From Corallococcus sp. AS-1-6 (GTDB taxonomy: Bacteria; Myxococcota; Myxococcia; Myxococcales; Myxococcaceae), in assembly GCF_020037015.1 (NCBI RefSeq), contig NZ_JAIQDE010000029.1, forward strand, positions 61,689-125,688: 64,000 nt of DNA, given 5' to 3'. Below the pieces are notes generated by a model. The model made no database searches. It was not told where the DNA came from and saw nothing but the letters and a program-made list of their open reading frames with translations. Made by a program: the position numbers and the translations under genes. Each line of letters starts with the position of its first letter. Position 1 is the first letter of the stretch. Below are positions 17,217 through 25,602 of the stretch, piece after piece.

Positions 17217-18452
17217 CTAGCCCCGGTAGCCCGAGTCCGGCTCGGTCTCCAGGTCCTGGTCCGGGTCGTAGGGGTCGTCCTCGGGCGGCAGGTACTCCGC
17301 CGGCGCGTCGCGGCCCAGCGCGTGGCGCACGGCGTGGAAGCCCACCGCCCCCAGGCCCGCGAGGAACGCGATGGGCCCCACCGCGAGCTTCACCCCCGCG
17401 AGCGCCCACAGCAGGCTCACGCTCACCGCGCCCACCGGCGCCCACCTGAGGAAGGCCGGGCGCTCCACGTCCGGCCGCAGCGCCGCGAGCACCAGCACCG
17501 ACAGGAGCGCCAGCAGCGGCAGCTCCGACAGGGGCAGGTCCCAGCCCGAGCGCGACGCGACGCCGCCCCCCGCGCTGTAGAGCGAGTCATCCGAGGGCCG
17601 CGTCGAGGGAATCACGCGCAGCTCCGGAGGCCCCCCACGCACGCTGCCCGGCACCGGCGCGTTGTCCGGCACCGGCGAGCCGTCCGCCGTCACCTTGCCC
17701 CACGACAGGAAGAGCGCCACCACGCACACCGCCACGCCCGCCAGCGCCAGCACCCGGGGAAAGCCCAGGAGCGAGCGCGGGTCGAAGTGGCGCGCCACGC
17801 CGTCCGGCTCCGCGATGACGAGCTTGTACTGCTCCACGGCGATGAGCAGCGTCCCCGCCGCCCAGAGGGGGAAGAGCAGGTTGAACCCGGACAGCAGCCG
17901 CACCGACAGCGCCACCAGCAGCAGCGTGAACGCGGCGGGCATCTCCGGCCGCATCAGCACCAGCGGCACCGAGTCCACCCAGCCCGGCGCGTTGCCGTCC
18001 CGGCGCAGCTCCCGCGCGACGAGCGCCACGCTGCCCACGAGCGTCAGCAGCGTCCCCAGCACGCCCACGCTGGGGAAGAAGGGCAGGATGGACAGCACCA
18101 GCGAGAACGCCACCAGCCCCACGCCCAGCACGCTCTGCGAGTGGCCCGGCACGTCCTTCAGCCAGCGCGGCCCCGTGTACGGATCCTCGTCCTCGAAGGC
18201 CTCGTCAGGGGGGGGCTGCGCCTTGGAGCCGCGCGGGGGGGGCGCGCCGCTGCCCTGCCGCCGGGCCTCCTCCTCCTCGTCCAGTATCTCCGCCGCGTAG
18301 GCCGGCTCGGTCATGGGGCGGCTGGGACGCTGGCTCCTGGCGCTGCTGGCGCGGGGCGGGGGCGCGGGGCGCGGGGGCATCTTCGCGCCGCAGTTCTCGC
18401 AGTACATCAGGCGGACGTCCGCCGCGCTTTCACCGCACTCGGGGCACTGCAT
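17217..18452 (-). CDS. Zinc-ribbon membrane protein interposed in the ccm cluster
   Basis: 411 aa from ATG 18452 with GAGGTGGG upstream. The N-terminus carries a zinc ribbon: CPEC at residues 3-6 and CENC at 18-21. A proline/arginine-rich, disordered, acidic linker (~25-90) follows, then about eight to ten hydrophobic helices (~105-375) and an acidic Asp/Glu/Pro tail. No enzyme family recognised. It sits between ccmG and ccmH on the same strand but is separated from ccmG by a 158-base gap containing a hairpin, so a role in cytochrome maturation is not implied by sequence. Confidence 0.7.
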   Translation of the reverse strand: MQCPECGESAADVRLMYCENCGAKMPPRPAPPPRASSARSQRPSRPMTEPAYAAEILDEEEEARRQGSGAPPPRGSKAQPPPDEAFEDEDPYTGPRWLKDVPGHSQSVLGVGLVAFSLVLSILPFFPSVGVLGTLLTLVGSVALVARELRRDGNAPGWVDSVPLVLMRPEMPAAFTLLLVALSVRLLSGFNLLFPLWAAGTLLIAVEQYKLVIAEPDGVARHFDPRSLLGFPRVLALAGVAVCVVALFLSWGKVTADGSPVPDNAPVPGSVRGGPPELRVIPSTRPSDDSLYSAGGGVASRSGWDLPLSELPLLALLSVLVLAALRPDVERPAFLRWAPVGAVSVSLLWALAGVKLAVGPIAFLAGLGAVGFHAVRHALGRDAPAEYLPPEDDPYDPDQDLETEPDSGYRG

Positions 18453-18550
18453 GGGAAGCCCACCTCGCTGGAGCAGGGGCCGGGGGAAGCCCTCGCGAAC
18501 GACGCCGACAGCAGGGACTTACTACGGATTCCAGGCCTCCCGCGAGGCGG

Positions 18551-18579
18551 CCCCGGGACTCCCCCTGGGGGTCCCCGGG
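18551..18579 (-). repeat. GC-rich inverted repeat between ccmG and the zinc-ribbon gene
   Basis: CCCGGGACTCCCC and GGGGGTCCCCGGG form a nearly perfect hairpin of about 12 bp with a very short loop, 32 bases after the ccmG stop. There is no T-tract on either strand. It may act as a partial terminator or RNA-processing stop that separates ccmA-G from the downstream genes. Confidence 0.45.
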
Positions 18580-18610
18580 TGCCTGCCTTCCGAGCGGGCT
18601 CCCGTTGACT

Positions 18611-19171
18611 TCAGTCCCGGCGCGCGGCTTCCGCGGTCTTGCCGGGCGCGGGCTGGGACAGCTCCTTCACCCGCGTGGCCAGCGTCTGCGGGTCGATGGG
18701 ACCCACGTGCTTGCCGCGGATGATGCCCTGCGCGTCGATGAAGTACGTCTCCGGCACGCCCGCGACGCCGTAGTCCACCGCCATGCGCGAGCGCTCATCC
18801 ATCAACTGCGGGAAGCTCGCGCCCATGCGGCGCAGGAAGTCGCGCGCGTTGGGCTCCGTGTCCTCGAAGACGACGCCCATGAACACGGCCTGGGCGCCCA
18901 GCTCGCGCGCGCCCCACTCGAGCACCGGGTGCTCGTACTTGCAGGGCCCGCACCACGACGCCCAGAAGTTGATGACCACCGGCCGGCCCTTCAGGTCCGC
19001 CAGCGTCACCGCGTCGCCGCCGTCCAGCGGCTTGAGCGAGAACGCCGGCGCGGGCGCGCCCTTCAGCATGAAGGGCACCTCGTGCGGGTCGCGCCCGAAG
19101 CCCTGGAAGAGGACGAAGAGCAGCGCCGCCCCCACGGCGGCGAACACCAGGGGAAGCCGCCAGCGCTTCAC
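18611..19171 (-). CDS. ccmG: CcmG/ResA-type thioredoxin for cytochrome c maturation
   Basis: 186 aa from a GTG at 19171 that overlaps the ccmF stop as GTGA. One N-terminal membrane anchor (~5-20), then a thioredoxin fold with active site FWASWCGPCKYEH at about residues 72-84, the cis-proline loop VAGVPETYFID and a central VVFEDTEPNARDFL insert typical of CcmG/DsbE. It reduces the disulfide in apocytochrome c CXXCH motifs in the periplasm, working with CcmH. Neighbouring ccm genes make the assignment secure. Confidence 0.9.
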   Translation of the reverse strand: MKRWRLPLVFAAVGAALLFVLFQGFGRDPHEVPFMLKGAPAPAFSLKPLDGGDAVTLADLKGRPVVINFWASWCGPCKYEHPVLEWGARELGAQAVFMGVVFEDTEPNARDFLRRMGASFPQLMDERSRMAVDYGVAGVPETYFIDAQGIIRGKHVGPIDPQTLATRVKELSQPAPGKTAEAARRD

Positions 19172-21192
19172 GCCGCACCCCGCTCGGCGTCCGTGCCCGG
19201 GAGGGGAGGCGCCGCGCCCACCGGCGCCGCGTCCGCGCGCAGCACCGCCGCCCGGCGCGAAGGCCATACGGCGATGAGCGTGCCCAGCAGCAGGAGCGGC
19301 AGGCTGTACCAGATCCATCCCACCAGCGGGAACACCCAGACGTTGAAGCTCGCCGTGCCCGTCGTCTCGCTGAAGGCCATCAGGGAGATGTACAGGTCCT
19401 CCTTCGGCGACTCACGCACCGCGGGCGTGCCCACGGGGTCCGTGCTCCGCTCGTAGTAGTTCATGCGCGGGCGCAGCTCCGTCACGTCGCCGTTGGGCGC
19501 CGTCACCTCCAGGCGCGCGGCGACGTAGGTGCGGTGCGGCTCCTCGCCGCTGGACAGGCCCACGTACTTCAACTGGTAGCCGTCCAGCATCATCGTGCCG
19601 TCCTTCTTCAGCGTGCCGGACGTGTGCTTCACGTACGCGCTGGAGGCCGCCACGGCGACGATGATGAGCACGATGCCCAGGTGCACCACGTAGCCGCCGA
19701 AGCGCCGGCGCGCCTTGCCCGTCGCGGTGGTCAGCGCCGTGACGAAGCCCTCCTTGCGCTCGGTCATGCGCACGCGCACCGGCACCACCAGCTCGCGCAG
19801 GGTGATGAGGGTGACGAAGCCCGCCAGGCCGAACGTGAGCAGCGGGTACACGCCGCGCAGCCCCGCCGCGTAGCAGGCAATGGTGATGACCCCGCCCACC
19901 ACGCTGGGGATGAGGAACTGGCGGCGCAGCGTGGCCTTGTCCGGCGTGCCCCACGGCAGCACCGGGCCCACGCCCATGAGGAAGAGCACCGCGATGCCGC
20001 CCGGCACGGCCATCTTGTTGAAGTACGGCTCGCCCACGCTCACGCGGATGCCGCGCACGGCCTCCGACACCAGCGGGTAGAGCGTGCCCAAAAGCACCGT
20101 GAAGGTGATGGCCACGAACACCAGGTTGTTCACCAGGATGCTCGCCTCGCGCGACATCATCGACGACAGGCGGCCCTCCGGCGCCAGCAGGTGGCCGCGC
20201 GTGGCCAGCAGGCCAATGCACACCACCAGCAGGATGGCGATGAACACCAGGAACGTGGGCCCGATGTCCGACTGGGTGAACGAGTGCACCGAGTTGAAGA
20301 TGCCGGAGCGGGTCATGAACGTGCCCAGGATGGTGAGCACGAACGACGCCAGCGCGAGGCTCAGCGTCCACAGCTTCAGCATCCGCTTGCGCTCCTGCAC
20401 CATGGTGGAGTGCATGAACGCCGTCGCGGTCAGCCACGGCAGGAACGACGCGTTCTCCACCGGGTCCCACGCCCAGTAACCGCCCCAGCCCAGCACGGCG
20501 TACGCCCACCACGAGCCCAGCACGATGCCCAGCGTGAGGAACATCCACGCGATGAGCGTCCAGCGCCGCAGGGGCGCCATCCACGCTTCACCAATCTCCC
20601 CGCGCAGCAGGCCCGCCACGGCGACGCCGAACGGCACCGTCATGCCCACGTAGCCCGCGTAGAGCATGGGCGGGTGGATGATCATCAGGAAGTGGTTCTG
20701 CAGCAGCGGGTTGGGGCCCGGCCCGTCCGCCGGCACCGGCGACACGGCGCCCCAGGGGTTGGCGGGGCCCGCGATGAGGAACGCGAAGAAGACGCCCACG
20801 GCCAGCATGGTGCCCAGCGCCAACTGCATGTAGCGCGCGTGCTCCTTGCGGTGCACCCAGGCGAACGCCGCCAGGTACACGCCCATGATGAGGCCCCAGA
20901 AGAGGATGGAGCCTTCCAGCGCGCTCCACAGCGACACGATGGTGTAGATGAGCGGCGTGGCGCGGCTGCCCACCTGGGCCACGTACTTCACGCTGAAGTC
21001 GTGGTTGATGAGCGCTTCCACCATCACCAGGTTGCTGCCGACCATGCACGCGGCGAAGCCCCACACCGCGCGCAGCACCCAGGGGTAGCTGGCGTCGTTG
21101 CGGCGCATGCCGCCCACCAGCCCCAGGATGGCGCCGAACGCGGCGAAGGCCAGGCCCGCGAGGACCAGCCCGTAGCCCAGCATTCCGTTCAC
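19168..21192 (-). CDS. ccmF: Heme lyase subunit CcmF
   Basis: 674 aa from a GTG at 21192 overlapping the ccmE stop; an ATG three codons later is an alternative. A polytopic protein with about 14-15 membrane helices. The WWD heme-handling motif is WGGYWAWDPVENASFLPWL, and histidine-bearing loops such as MIIHPPMLYAGYVG are present. CcmF accepts heme from holo-CcmE and, with CcmH/CcmI, ligates it to apocytochrome c. Length fits the family (~650 aa). Central member of a translationally coupled ccmE-ccmF-ccmG set. Confidence 0.95.
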   Translation of the reverse strand: MNGMLGYGLVLAGLAFAAFGAILGLVGGMRRNDASYPWVLRAVWGFAACMVGSNLVMVEALINHDFSVKYVAQVGSRATPLIYTIVSLWSALEGSILFWGLIMGVYLAAFAWVHRKEHARYMQLALGTMLAVGVFFAFLIAGPANPWGAVSPVPADGPGPNPLLQNHFLMIIHPPMLYAGYVGMTVPFGVAVAGLLRGEIGEAWMAPLRRWTLIAWMFLTLGIVLGSWWAYAVLGWGGYWAWDPVENASFLPWLTATAFMHSTMVQERKRMLKLWTLSLALASFVLTILGTFMTRSGIFNSVHSFTQSDIGPTFLVFIAILLVVCIGLLATRGHLLAPEGRLSSMMSREASILVNNLVFVAITFTVLLGTLYPLVSEAVRGIRVSVGEPYFNKMAVPGGIAVLFLMGVGPVLPWGTPDKATLRRQFLIPSVVGGVITIACYAAGLRGVYPLLTFGLAGFVTLITLRELVVPVRVRMTERKEGFVTALTTATGKARRRFGGYVVHLGIVLIIVAVAASSAYVKHTSGTLKKDGTMMLDGYQLKYVGLSSGEEPHRTYVAARLEVTAPNGDVTELRPRMNYYERSTDPVGTPAVRESPKEDLYISLMAFSETTGTASFNVWVFPLVGWIWYSLPLLLLGTLIAVWPSRRAAVLRADAAPVGAAPPLPGTDAERGAA

Positions 21193-21683
21193 GGCGCCCC
21201 CGGCGGAGTCGCGGTCGCGGTGGTGGCGCCTTCAGCCAGCGTGTCCTGCCACTTGCGCGGCTCCTCGCCTTCCTTGGGCGCGCGGTACTCGTTGGAGTGG
21301 TTCACCATCAGCCGGTTGGACGTGAAGACGCCGGACTTGTCGTAGGTGCCCTCCACCACGACGCCGATCTTCTCGCGGAACATCTGCGGGGGCGTCTCCA
21401 GCGAGCGCACGTGCACGCTCTTCGCGTCCGCGTTCGGGCCGTCCGCCACGCGGAAGTCCAGGGTGGTGTGGCCCTCGTTCCACTGGATGCTGCCCGGCTG
21501 CACCACGCCGCCCAGGCGGATGGTGGCCGTGTAGGCCTTGTCCCCGTTGGAGAGCAGCTCCGACGGGCTCCAGTAGTAGACGAGGTTGTCCCCGATGTTG
21601 CCGAAGGCGATGAAGCCAAGGCCGGCGCCGGCGAAGAGCAGGGCTCCCAGCGCGATGAGGCGGTTGCGGTTGACGGGCGTCAT
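21189..21683 (-). CDS. ccmE: Periplasmic heme chaperone CcmE
   Basis: 164 aa from ATG 21683 with AAGGAG eight bases upstream. One N-terminal membrane helix (~8-27), then an OB-fold beta barrel. The heme-attaching histidine is in VNHSNEY, with the tyrosine of the H-x3-Y motif four residues later, as in canonical CcmE. It receives heme from the CcmC-CcmAB complex and passes it to CcmF. A Thr/Ala/Pro-rich tail of about 20 residues follows the Tyr region. Overlaps ccmF by four bases. Confidence 0.93.
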   Translation of the reverse strand: MTPVNRNRLIALGALLFAGAGLGFIAFGNIGDNLVYYWSPSELLSNGDKAYTATIRLGGVVQPGSIQWNEGHTTLDFRVADGPNADAKSVHVRSLETPPQMFREKIGVVVEGTYDKSGVFTSNRLMVNHSNEYRAPKEGEEPRKWQDTLAEGATTATATPPGAP

Positions 21684-21687
21684 GGGC

Positions 21688-21855
21688 TCACTCCTTCGAG
21701 TCGGTGGCGCGGGGACGGCGCGCCCAGAGGGACGCCGAGTAGAGCACGAAGGCGGCCACGGAGATGCCGTAGCAGGCCCACACATAGCCCCAGCCGCCCT
21801 GGAGCCGGCCGCTGCCCACCTGGGCCAGCAGCATCAAAGACGTCAGCGAGGTCAT
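21688..21855 (-). CDS. ccmD: Small heme-exporter accessory protein CcmD
   Basis: 55 aa, ATG at 21855 three bases after the ccmC stop; stop TGA at 21688, four bases before the ccmE start. One membrane helix with the typical CcmD pattern GWGYVWACYGISVAAFVLY, followed by positively charged WARRPRA. CcmD stabilises holo-CcmE release from CcmC/CcmAB. The gene is short and easy to overlook, but its position between ccmC and ccmE and its aromatic helix start are diagnostic. Confidence 0.88.
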   Translation of the reverse strand: MTSLTSLMLLAQVGSGRLQGGWGYVWACYGISVAAFVLYSASLWARRPRATDSKE

Positions 21856-21857
21856 GT

Positions 21858-22571
21858 TCAGGCCACCTTCGAGGAATGGGACGCGCGCAGCGCGGGGTCA
21901 TCCGTGGGCAGCGCCTCCGGCAGCGCCACCTCCGCCTTCCGCTCCGCGAGCGCGATGCGGTAGCGGTGCACCATGAAGACGATGAGCAGCGCCAGCATGC
22001 CGAACGCCGACACGCGCAGCGGCAGCACCATCTGCGGGTCCACCGTCTTGGGGCTGGACTGCACCTGATGGAGGCTGCGCCACCAGCGCACGGAGAACCA
22101 CACGATGGGCAGGTTGATGGCCCCGATGATGGCCACCACCGCGCTCCACACCGCGCGCTTCTCCGGGTCCTCCACGAAGCGCCGCAGCACCAGGTAGCCC
22201 GTGTAGGAGACCAGCAGGATGGCCTCCGACGTCAGGCGCGGATCCCACGACCAGTACACGCCCCAGGTGGGGCGGCCCCAGATGGAGCCGGTGATCATCC
22301 CCAGCGTGCCGAAGAGCAGGCCGACCTCCGCGGAGGCCTCCGCCATCGCGTCCGTCTTCCACGACTGACGCATGAGGTACGTCACCGCGGCCACGAAGTT
22401 GATGAACATGGCCATCATGGCCATCCACTGGAGCGGCACGTGGACGTACATGATGCGCTGCACTTCGCCCATCTCCCGGTCCGGCGGCGCCCACGCGAGC
22501 CCCAGCCACCAGCCCGCGCCCAGCAGCGCCAGCGTCAGCGCCGGCAACCCGAACTTGACGAACTTGTTCAT
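21858..22571 (-). CDS. ccmC: Heme transporter/handling protein CcmC
   Basis: 237 aa, six predicted membrane helices. The periplasmic Trp-rich motif reads WGVYWSWDPRLTSE, with conserved His residues in loops such as YVHVPLQWMAM and SVRWWRSLHQ. CcmC presents heme to CcmE. It lies three bases downstream of ccmB in a tight operon. Confidence 0.94.
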   Translation of the reverse strand: MNKFVKFGLPALTLALLGAGWWLGLAWAPPDREMGEVQRIMYVHVPLQWMAMMAMFINFVAAVTYLMRQSWKTDAMAEASAEVGLLFGTLGMITGSIWGRPTWGVYWSWDPRLTSEAILLVSYTGYLVLRRFVEDPEKRAVWSAVVAIIGAINLPIVWFSVRWWRSLHQVQSSPKTVDPQMVLPLRVSAFGMLALLIVFMVHRYRIALAERKAEVALPEALPTDDPALRASHSSKVA

Positions 22572-22574
22572 CCT

Positions 22575-23279
22575 TCAGTCCTCGATGACCCGGGGAAACA
22601 GCACGAAGCCCACGCCCCAGTAAATCAGATTGAACCCCAGCAGCAGCCCCTGCCATGAGCCCAACTGCTGCATCGGGTCACCCTGGAGTACGAGCGTGGT
22701 GCCCTTGGCGGCGGAAAGGAGGGCCGGGATGACGAGCGGGAACAATAGCAGAGGCAGCAGCACATCCCGGGCCCGGGCATTGCTGGAGATGGCCGCGTAG
22801 ACGGTCCCCGGGGCGCTGAGCGCCAGGCTGCCCAGGACCAGGATGCTCGCCAGGTCACCGAGCCCGGTGACGATGCGCACGCCGTACAGGGCCACCATCA
22901 CCGGCACCAGCAGCACGCCCAGTGCCAACAGCAGCAGGGCGTTGCCCAGCGCCTTGGACAGGAAGATGGCGCGCGCGTCCGCCGGGGCCAGCCGCACGCC
23001 GTCCAGGCAGGCGTTCTCCGTCTCCACGCGGAAGGACTCGCCCAGGGACAGCACGCTGGCGAAGAGGATGGCCAGCCACAGGTAGCCGCCCGCGTTGCGC
23101 TCCAGCAGCTTCGTGTCCGGGCCCAGCGCGAAGGAGAAGAGGAGCAGCGTGGCCATGGCGAAGAACACCAGGGCGTTGAGCCGCGCGCGGGTGCGCCACT
23201 CGATGAGCAGGTCCTTGCGCATCAGGACGAGCGTCGTCGTCAGCAGGCCCGGGCGGCGCTTCGCGTTCGGGGGGCTCAT
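22575..23279 (-). CDS. ccmB: Heme exporter permease CcmB
   Basis: 234 aa from ATG 23279, overlapping the ccmA stop as ATGA. Six membrane helices with the CcmB features RKDLLIEWRTRARLNALVFF at the N-terminus, ESFRVETENACLDG in the first cytoplasmic loop and LLLFPLVIPALLSA. It pairs with CcmA to form the ABC complex that releases holo-CcmE from CcmC. Length matches the family (~220-235 aa). Confidence 0.94.
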   Translation of the reverse strand: MSPPNAKRRPGLLTTTLVLMRKDLLIEWRTRARLNALVFFAMATLLLFSFALGPDTKLLERNAGGYLWLAILFASVLSLGESFRVETENACLDGVRLAPADARAIFLSKALGNALLLLALGVLLVPVMVALYGVRIVTGLGDLASILVLGSLALSAPGTVYAAISSNARARDVLLPLLLFPLVIPALLSAAKGTTLVLQGDPMQQLGSWQGLLLGFNLIYWGVGFVLFPRVIED

Positions 23280-23941
23280 GCCGCCACCGCCCGGCCGTCC
23301 TGCAGGTGCAGCCGTTCCTCGCACAGGCTCAGGCCCTGTTCGATGAGGTGCGTGGCCAGCACCACCGTGGTCCCGCCTGCCTTCAGCTCCGCGATGACGC
23401 CCTCCATGTCCTGGATGCCCTGCGGGTCCAGCTCCCCGAAGGGCTCGTCCAGGAGGGCGAGGGCCGGTGCCTTCAGCAACAGTCGCGCGATGGCCAGGCG
23501 CTTGCGCATGCCCGCGCTGAAGCCCCGCACCGGGCTGTCCGTGCGGCGGTTGAGGCCCACCCGGTTGAGCAGCGCGTCCGCGACGTCCCGCGGCGCGTCC
23601 ACGCCCAACAGGCGCCCCAGCACCATCAGGTTCTGCTGCGCGGTGAGGTCCTCGTAGAGGAAGCTGGCGTGGGACAGGAGCGCCACGTCACGGCGCACCG
23701 CTTCACGGTCCGTCACGGCGTCCCGGCCCAGCACCTCCACCCGGCCCGCGGTGGGCCCGAGCGCGGTGGCGACGAGGCGCAGGAGCGTCGTCTTCCCGGA
23801 GCCATTGTGGCCGGTGAGCAGCAGGGAGCGGCCAGCGGGCAGTGCGTAGGTGAGCCGCGCCAGCGCCCACCTTCGTCCATAGCGCTTGCTCACGTCATGG
23901 AGGGCGAGCGCGGGCGCTGATCCAGAGGGGAGAGGGGGCAT
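23276..23941 (-). CDS. ccmA: Heme exporter ATPase CcmA
   Basis: 221 aa from ATG 23941; longer upstream starts would add about 68 non-conserved residues. ABC motifs are in order: Walker A GHNGSGKTT (~44-52), Q-loop region LLSHASFLYEDLTAQQN, signature GFSAGMRKRLAIARLL, Walker B LALLDEPFGELD and switch His in LATHLIEQ. It powers holo-CcmE release with CcmB. First gene of the ccm operon and divergent from the deacetylase operon; no good ribosome binding site is visible. Confidence 0.93.
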   Translation of the reverse strand: MPPLPSGSAPALALHDVSKRYGRRWALARLTYALPAGRSLLLTGHNGSGKTTLLRLVATALGPTAGRVEVLGRDAVTDREAVRRDVALLSHASFLYEDLTAQQNLMVLGRLLGVDAPRDVADALLNRVGLNRRTDSPVRGFSAGMRKRLAIARLLLKAPALALLDEPFGELDPQGIQDMEGVIAELKAGGTTVVLATHLIEQGLSLCEERLHLQDGRAVAA

Positions 23942-24189
23942 CGGCGGGCCGTTTCGTAGCCTTAAACCCCGTTGTTCACCAGTGAAACCCCCGGGGTCGC
24001 CCGCCGGAGGACAAGAAGTTTTTACGCCTGCTTCTTCCGCCGCTTTCGCCGGGGGGCTGAAAGGTTTTCGCCACGGGTGGGCGCTCGACTGCCCTGGTAC
24101 ACCCAGGTACGACCCCCACAGGTGCGTTCCTGCCCTCCGGGGCACGGGGTTTCCCGGGGTTACGGGTGGTTTCCATCACCTTCCTGCCC

Positions 24190-24205
24190 TGGCATCCAGC
24201 ATGCA
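24190..24205 (+). promoter_or_regulatory. Sigma-54 (-24/-12) promoter for the second spore-coat operon
   Basis: TGGCATCCAGCATGCA matches the -24/-12 consensus with GG and GC exactly 10 bases apart. It lies 69 bases before the deacetylase ATG, predicting a transcript start near 24217. The 23942-24273 interval is the divergent control region shared with ccmA and contains nothing else I can support. The counterpart operon in M. xanthus (MXAN_3259 onward) is, as I recall, under the enhancer-binding protein Nla6, consistent with sigma-54 control. Confidence 0.65.
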
Positions 24206-24273
24206 CACAGGCGGCGCGGGGCCCGGTCCATTGGGGGGAGCGGGCAGACGGCGAAAGCCGCGAGGGAGGCGTG

Positions 24274-25602
24274 ATGGCAGGCAGGGTGTTGCGGCGGGCG
24301 GCGAAGGCGGCGGCGGCGGGATTCCTCCACTACAGCGGGGCGCGCAAGGCGATGGCGGCGTACCGCCGTTCGCAGTCGGGGGGCCGGCGCATCCTCATCG
24401 TGAGCTACCACCGCGTGGTGAGCGACTTCACCGGGGAGCTGCAGCGCTCCATCCCGGGGCTGCTCATCTCCCAGGAGACGTTCCGCCGTCACCTGGAGCA
24501 GGCGCACGCGGCGGGCTTCGAGCTGGCGAGCCTTGGCGACGCGGTGGACGTGATGGCGGGCCGCCGCGCCGCGAAGAAGGACCTGTTCGTGGTGACGTTC
24601 GACGACGGCTACCGCGACGTGTACCGGTACGCGTACCCGGTGCTGAAGCAGATGGGCGTGCCGGCCATCACCTACCTGCCCACGGCGTTCATCAACACGG
24701 ACAAGCGCTTCAACCACGACCGGCTGTTCCACCTGCTGCGCCGCGTGCAGGAGCGCCGCTTCCGTCCGGACTACGCCACCATGCCCGGCCCGTCGGTGGA
24801 GCTGCTGGGGCCCATCCTCACCGGGCAGAAGACGACGTCCGCGGCGCTGGACGACTTCATCGGCGAGCACCCGACGCGCGTGCTCACGGGCATCATCGAC
24901 GCGCTGGAGCAGCAGTTGGGCGGCGGCGCGGACCTCCTGCCCGAGCAGGGCGACGTGATGAACTGGGACGAGGTGCGCCAGATGGCGCGCGACGGCTTCG
25001 AGTTCGGCGCGCACACGCTGGGCCACACGGTGCTGACGCTCGAGCCCACGGCGGTGGTGGAGAAGGAGATCCTGGAGTCCAAGCAGACCATCGAGCGCGA
25101 GGTGGGCGTCCAGGTGAAGGACTTCGCGTACTGCAACGGCTGGTACTCGGATGAGATGATCCGCGTGCTCAGCCAGAACGGCTTCCGCTCCGGCGTCACC
25201 ACGGAGGACCTGCCCAACCGCGTGGGCGGCGACCCGTTCACCCTGAAGCGCAAGGTGATGTGGGAGAACTTCAGCCTGGGGATGATGGGGGACTACTCCT
25301 CGTCCCTCACGGTGTGCCAGTTCGACGACTGCTTCGGCGTCCTGGGCATGAGCCACCCGGTGCTGGGCCGCCGGCCCCACGTGCTGTCGCAGGCGACGGG
25401 CACCACCAACGTGCTGGTCCAGGAGGCCGCCGCCGCGGAGGCCGTGCTCGCCCGGGCGACGCCGGTGGAAGTCGTGGACGTGACAGCTCCGGTGATCGTG
25501 ACGGACCCCCGGGTTGCGGCCGCGGTGACGGGTGCGCAGGTCGTGGTGGCGCCGAACGTGGCCCTTGCCCCGGAGGCGGCGAAGCCGGAGGAGCTCCAGT
25601 GA
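24274..25602 (+). CDS. Polysaccharide deacetylase (NodB homology family)
   Basis: 442 aa from ATG 24274, with GAGGGAGG just upstream. NodB core: ILIVSYHRVV, the metal-binding Asp pair in VVTFDDGYRDVY (~residues 108-119), and the zinc histidines in EFGAHTLGHTVLTL. An extended alpha-helical insert separates the Asp motif from the His motif, and a 50-residue Ala/Val-rich tail follows the catalytic domain. It should deacetylate an N-acetylated sugar of the spore-coat polymer, at the membrane or in the cytoplasm, as no signal peptide is evident. First gene of the second spore-coat operon (ExoL in M. xanthus, from memory). Confidence 0.85.
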   Translation: MAGRVLRRAAKAAAAGFLHYSGARKAMAAYRRSQSGGRRILIVSYHRVVSDFTGELQRSIPGLLISQETFRRHLEQAHAAGFELASLGDAVDVMAGRRAAKKDLFVVTFDDGYRDVYRYAYPVLKQMGVPAITYLPTAFINTDKRFNHDRLFHLLRRVQERRFRPDYATMPGPSVELLGPILTGQKTTSAALDDFIGEHPTRVLTGIIDALEQQLGGGADLLPEQGDVMNWDEVRQMARDGFEFGAHTLGHTVLTLEPTAVVEKEILESKQTIEREVGVQVKDFAYCNGWYSDEMIRVLSQNGFRSGVTTEDLPNRVGGDPFTLKRKVMWENFSLGMMGDYSSSLTVCQFDDCFGVLGMSHPVLGRRPHVLSQATGTTNVLVQEAAAAEAVLARATPVEVVDVTAPVIVTDPRVAAAVTGAQVVVAPNVALAPEAAKPEELQ

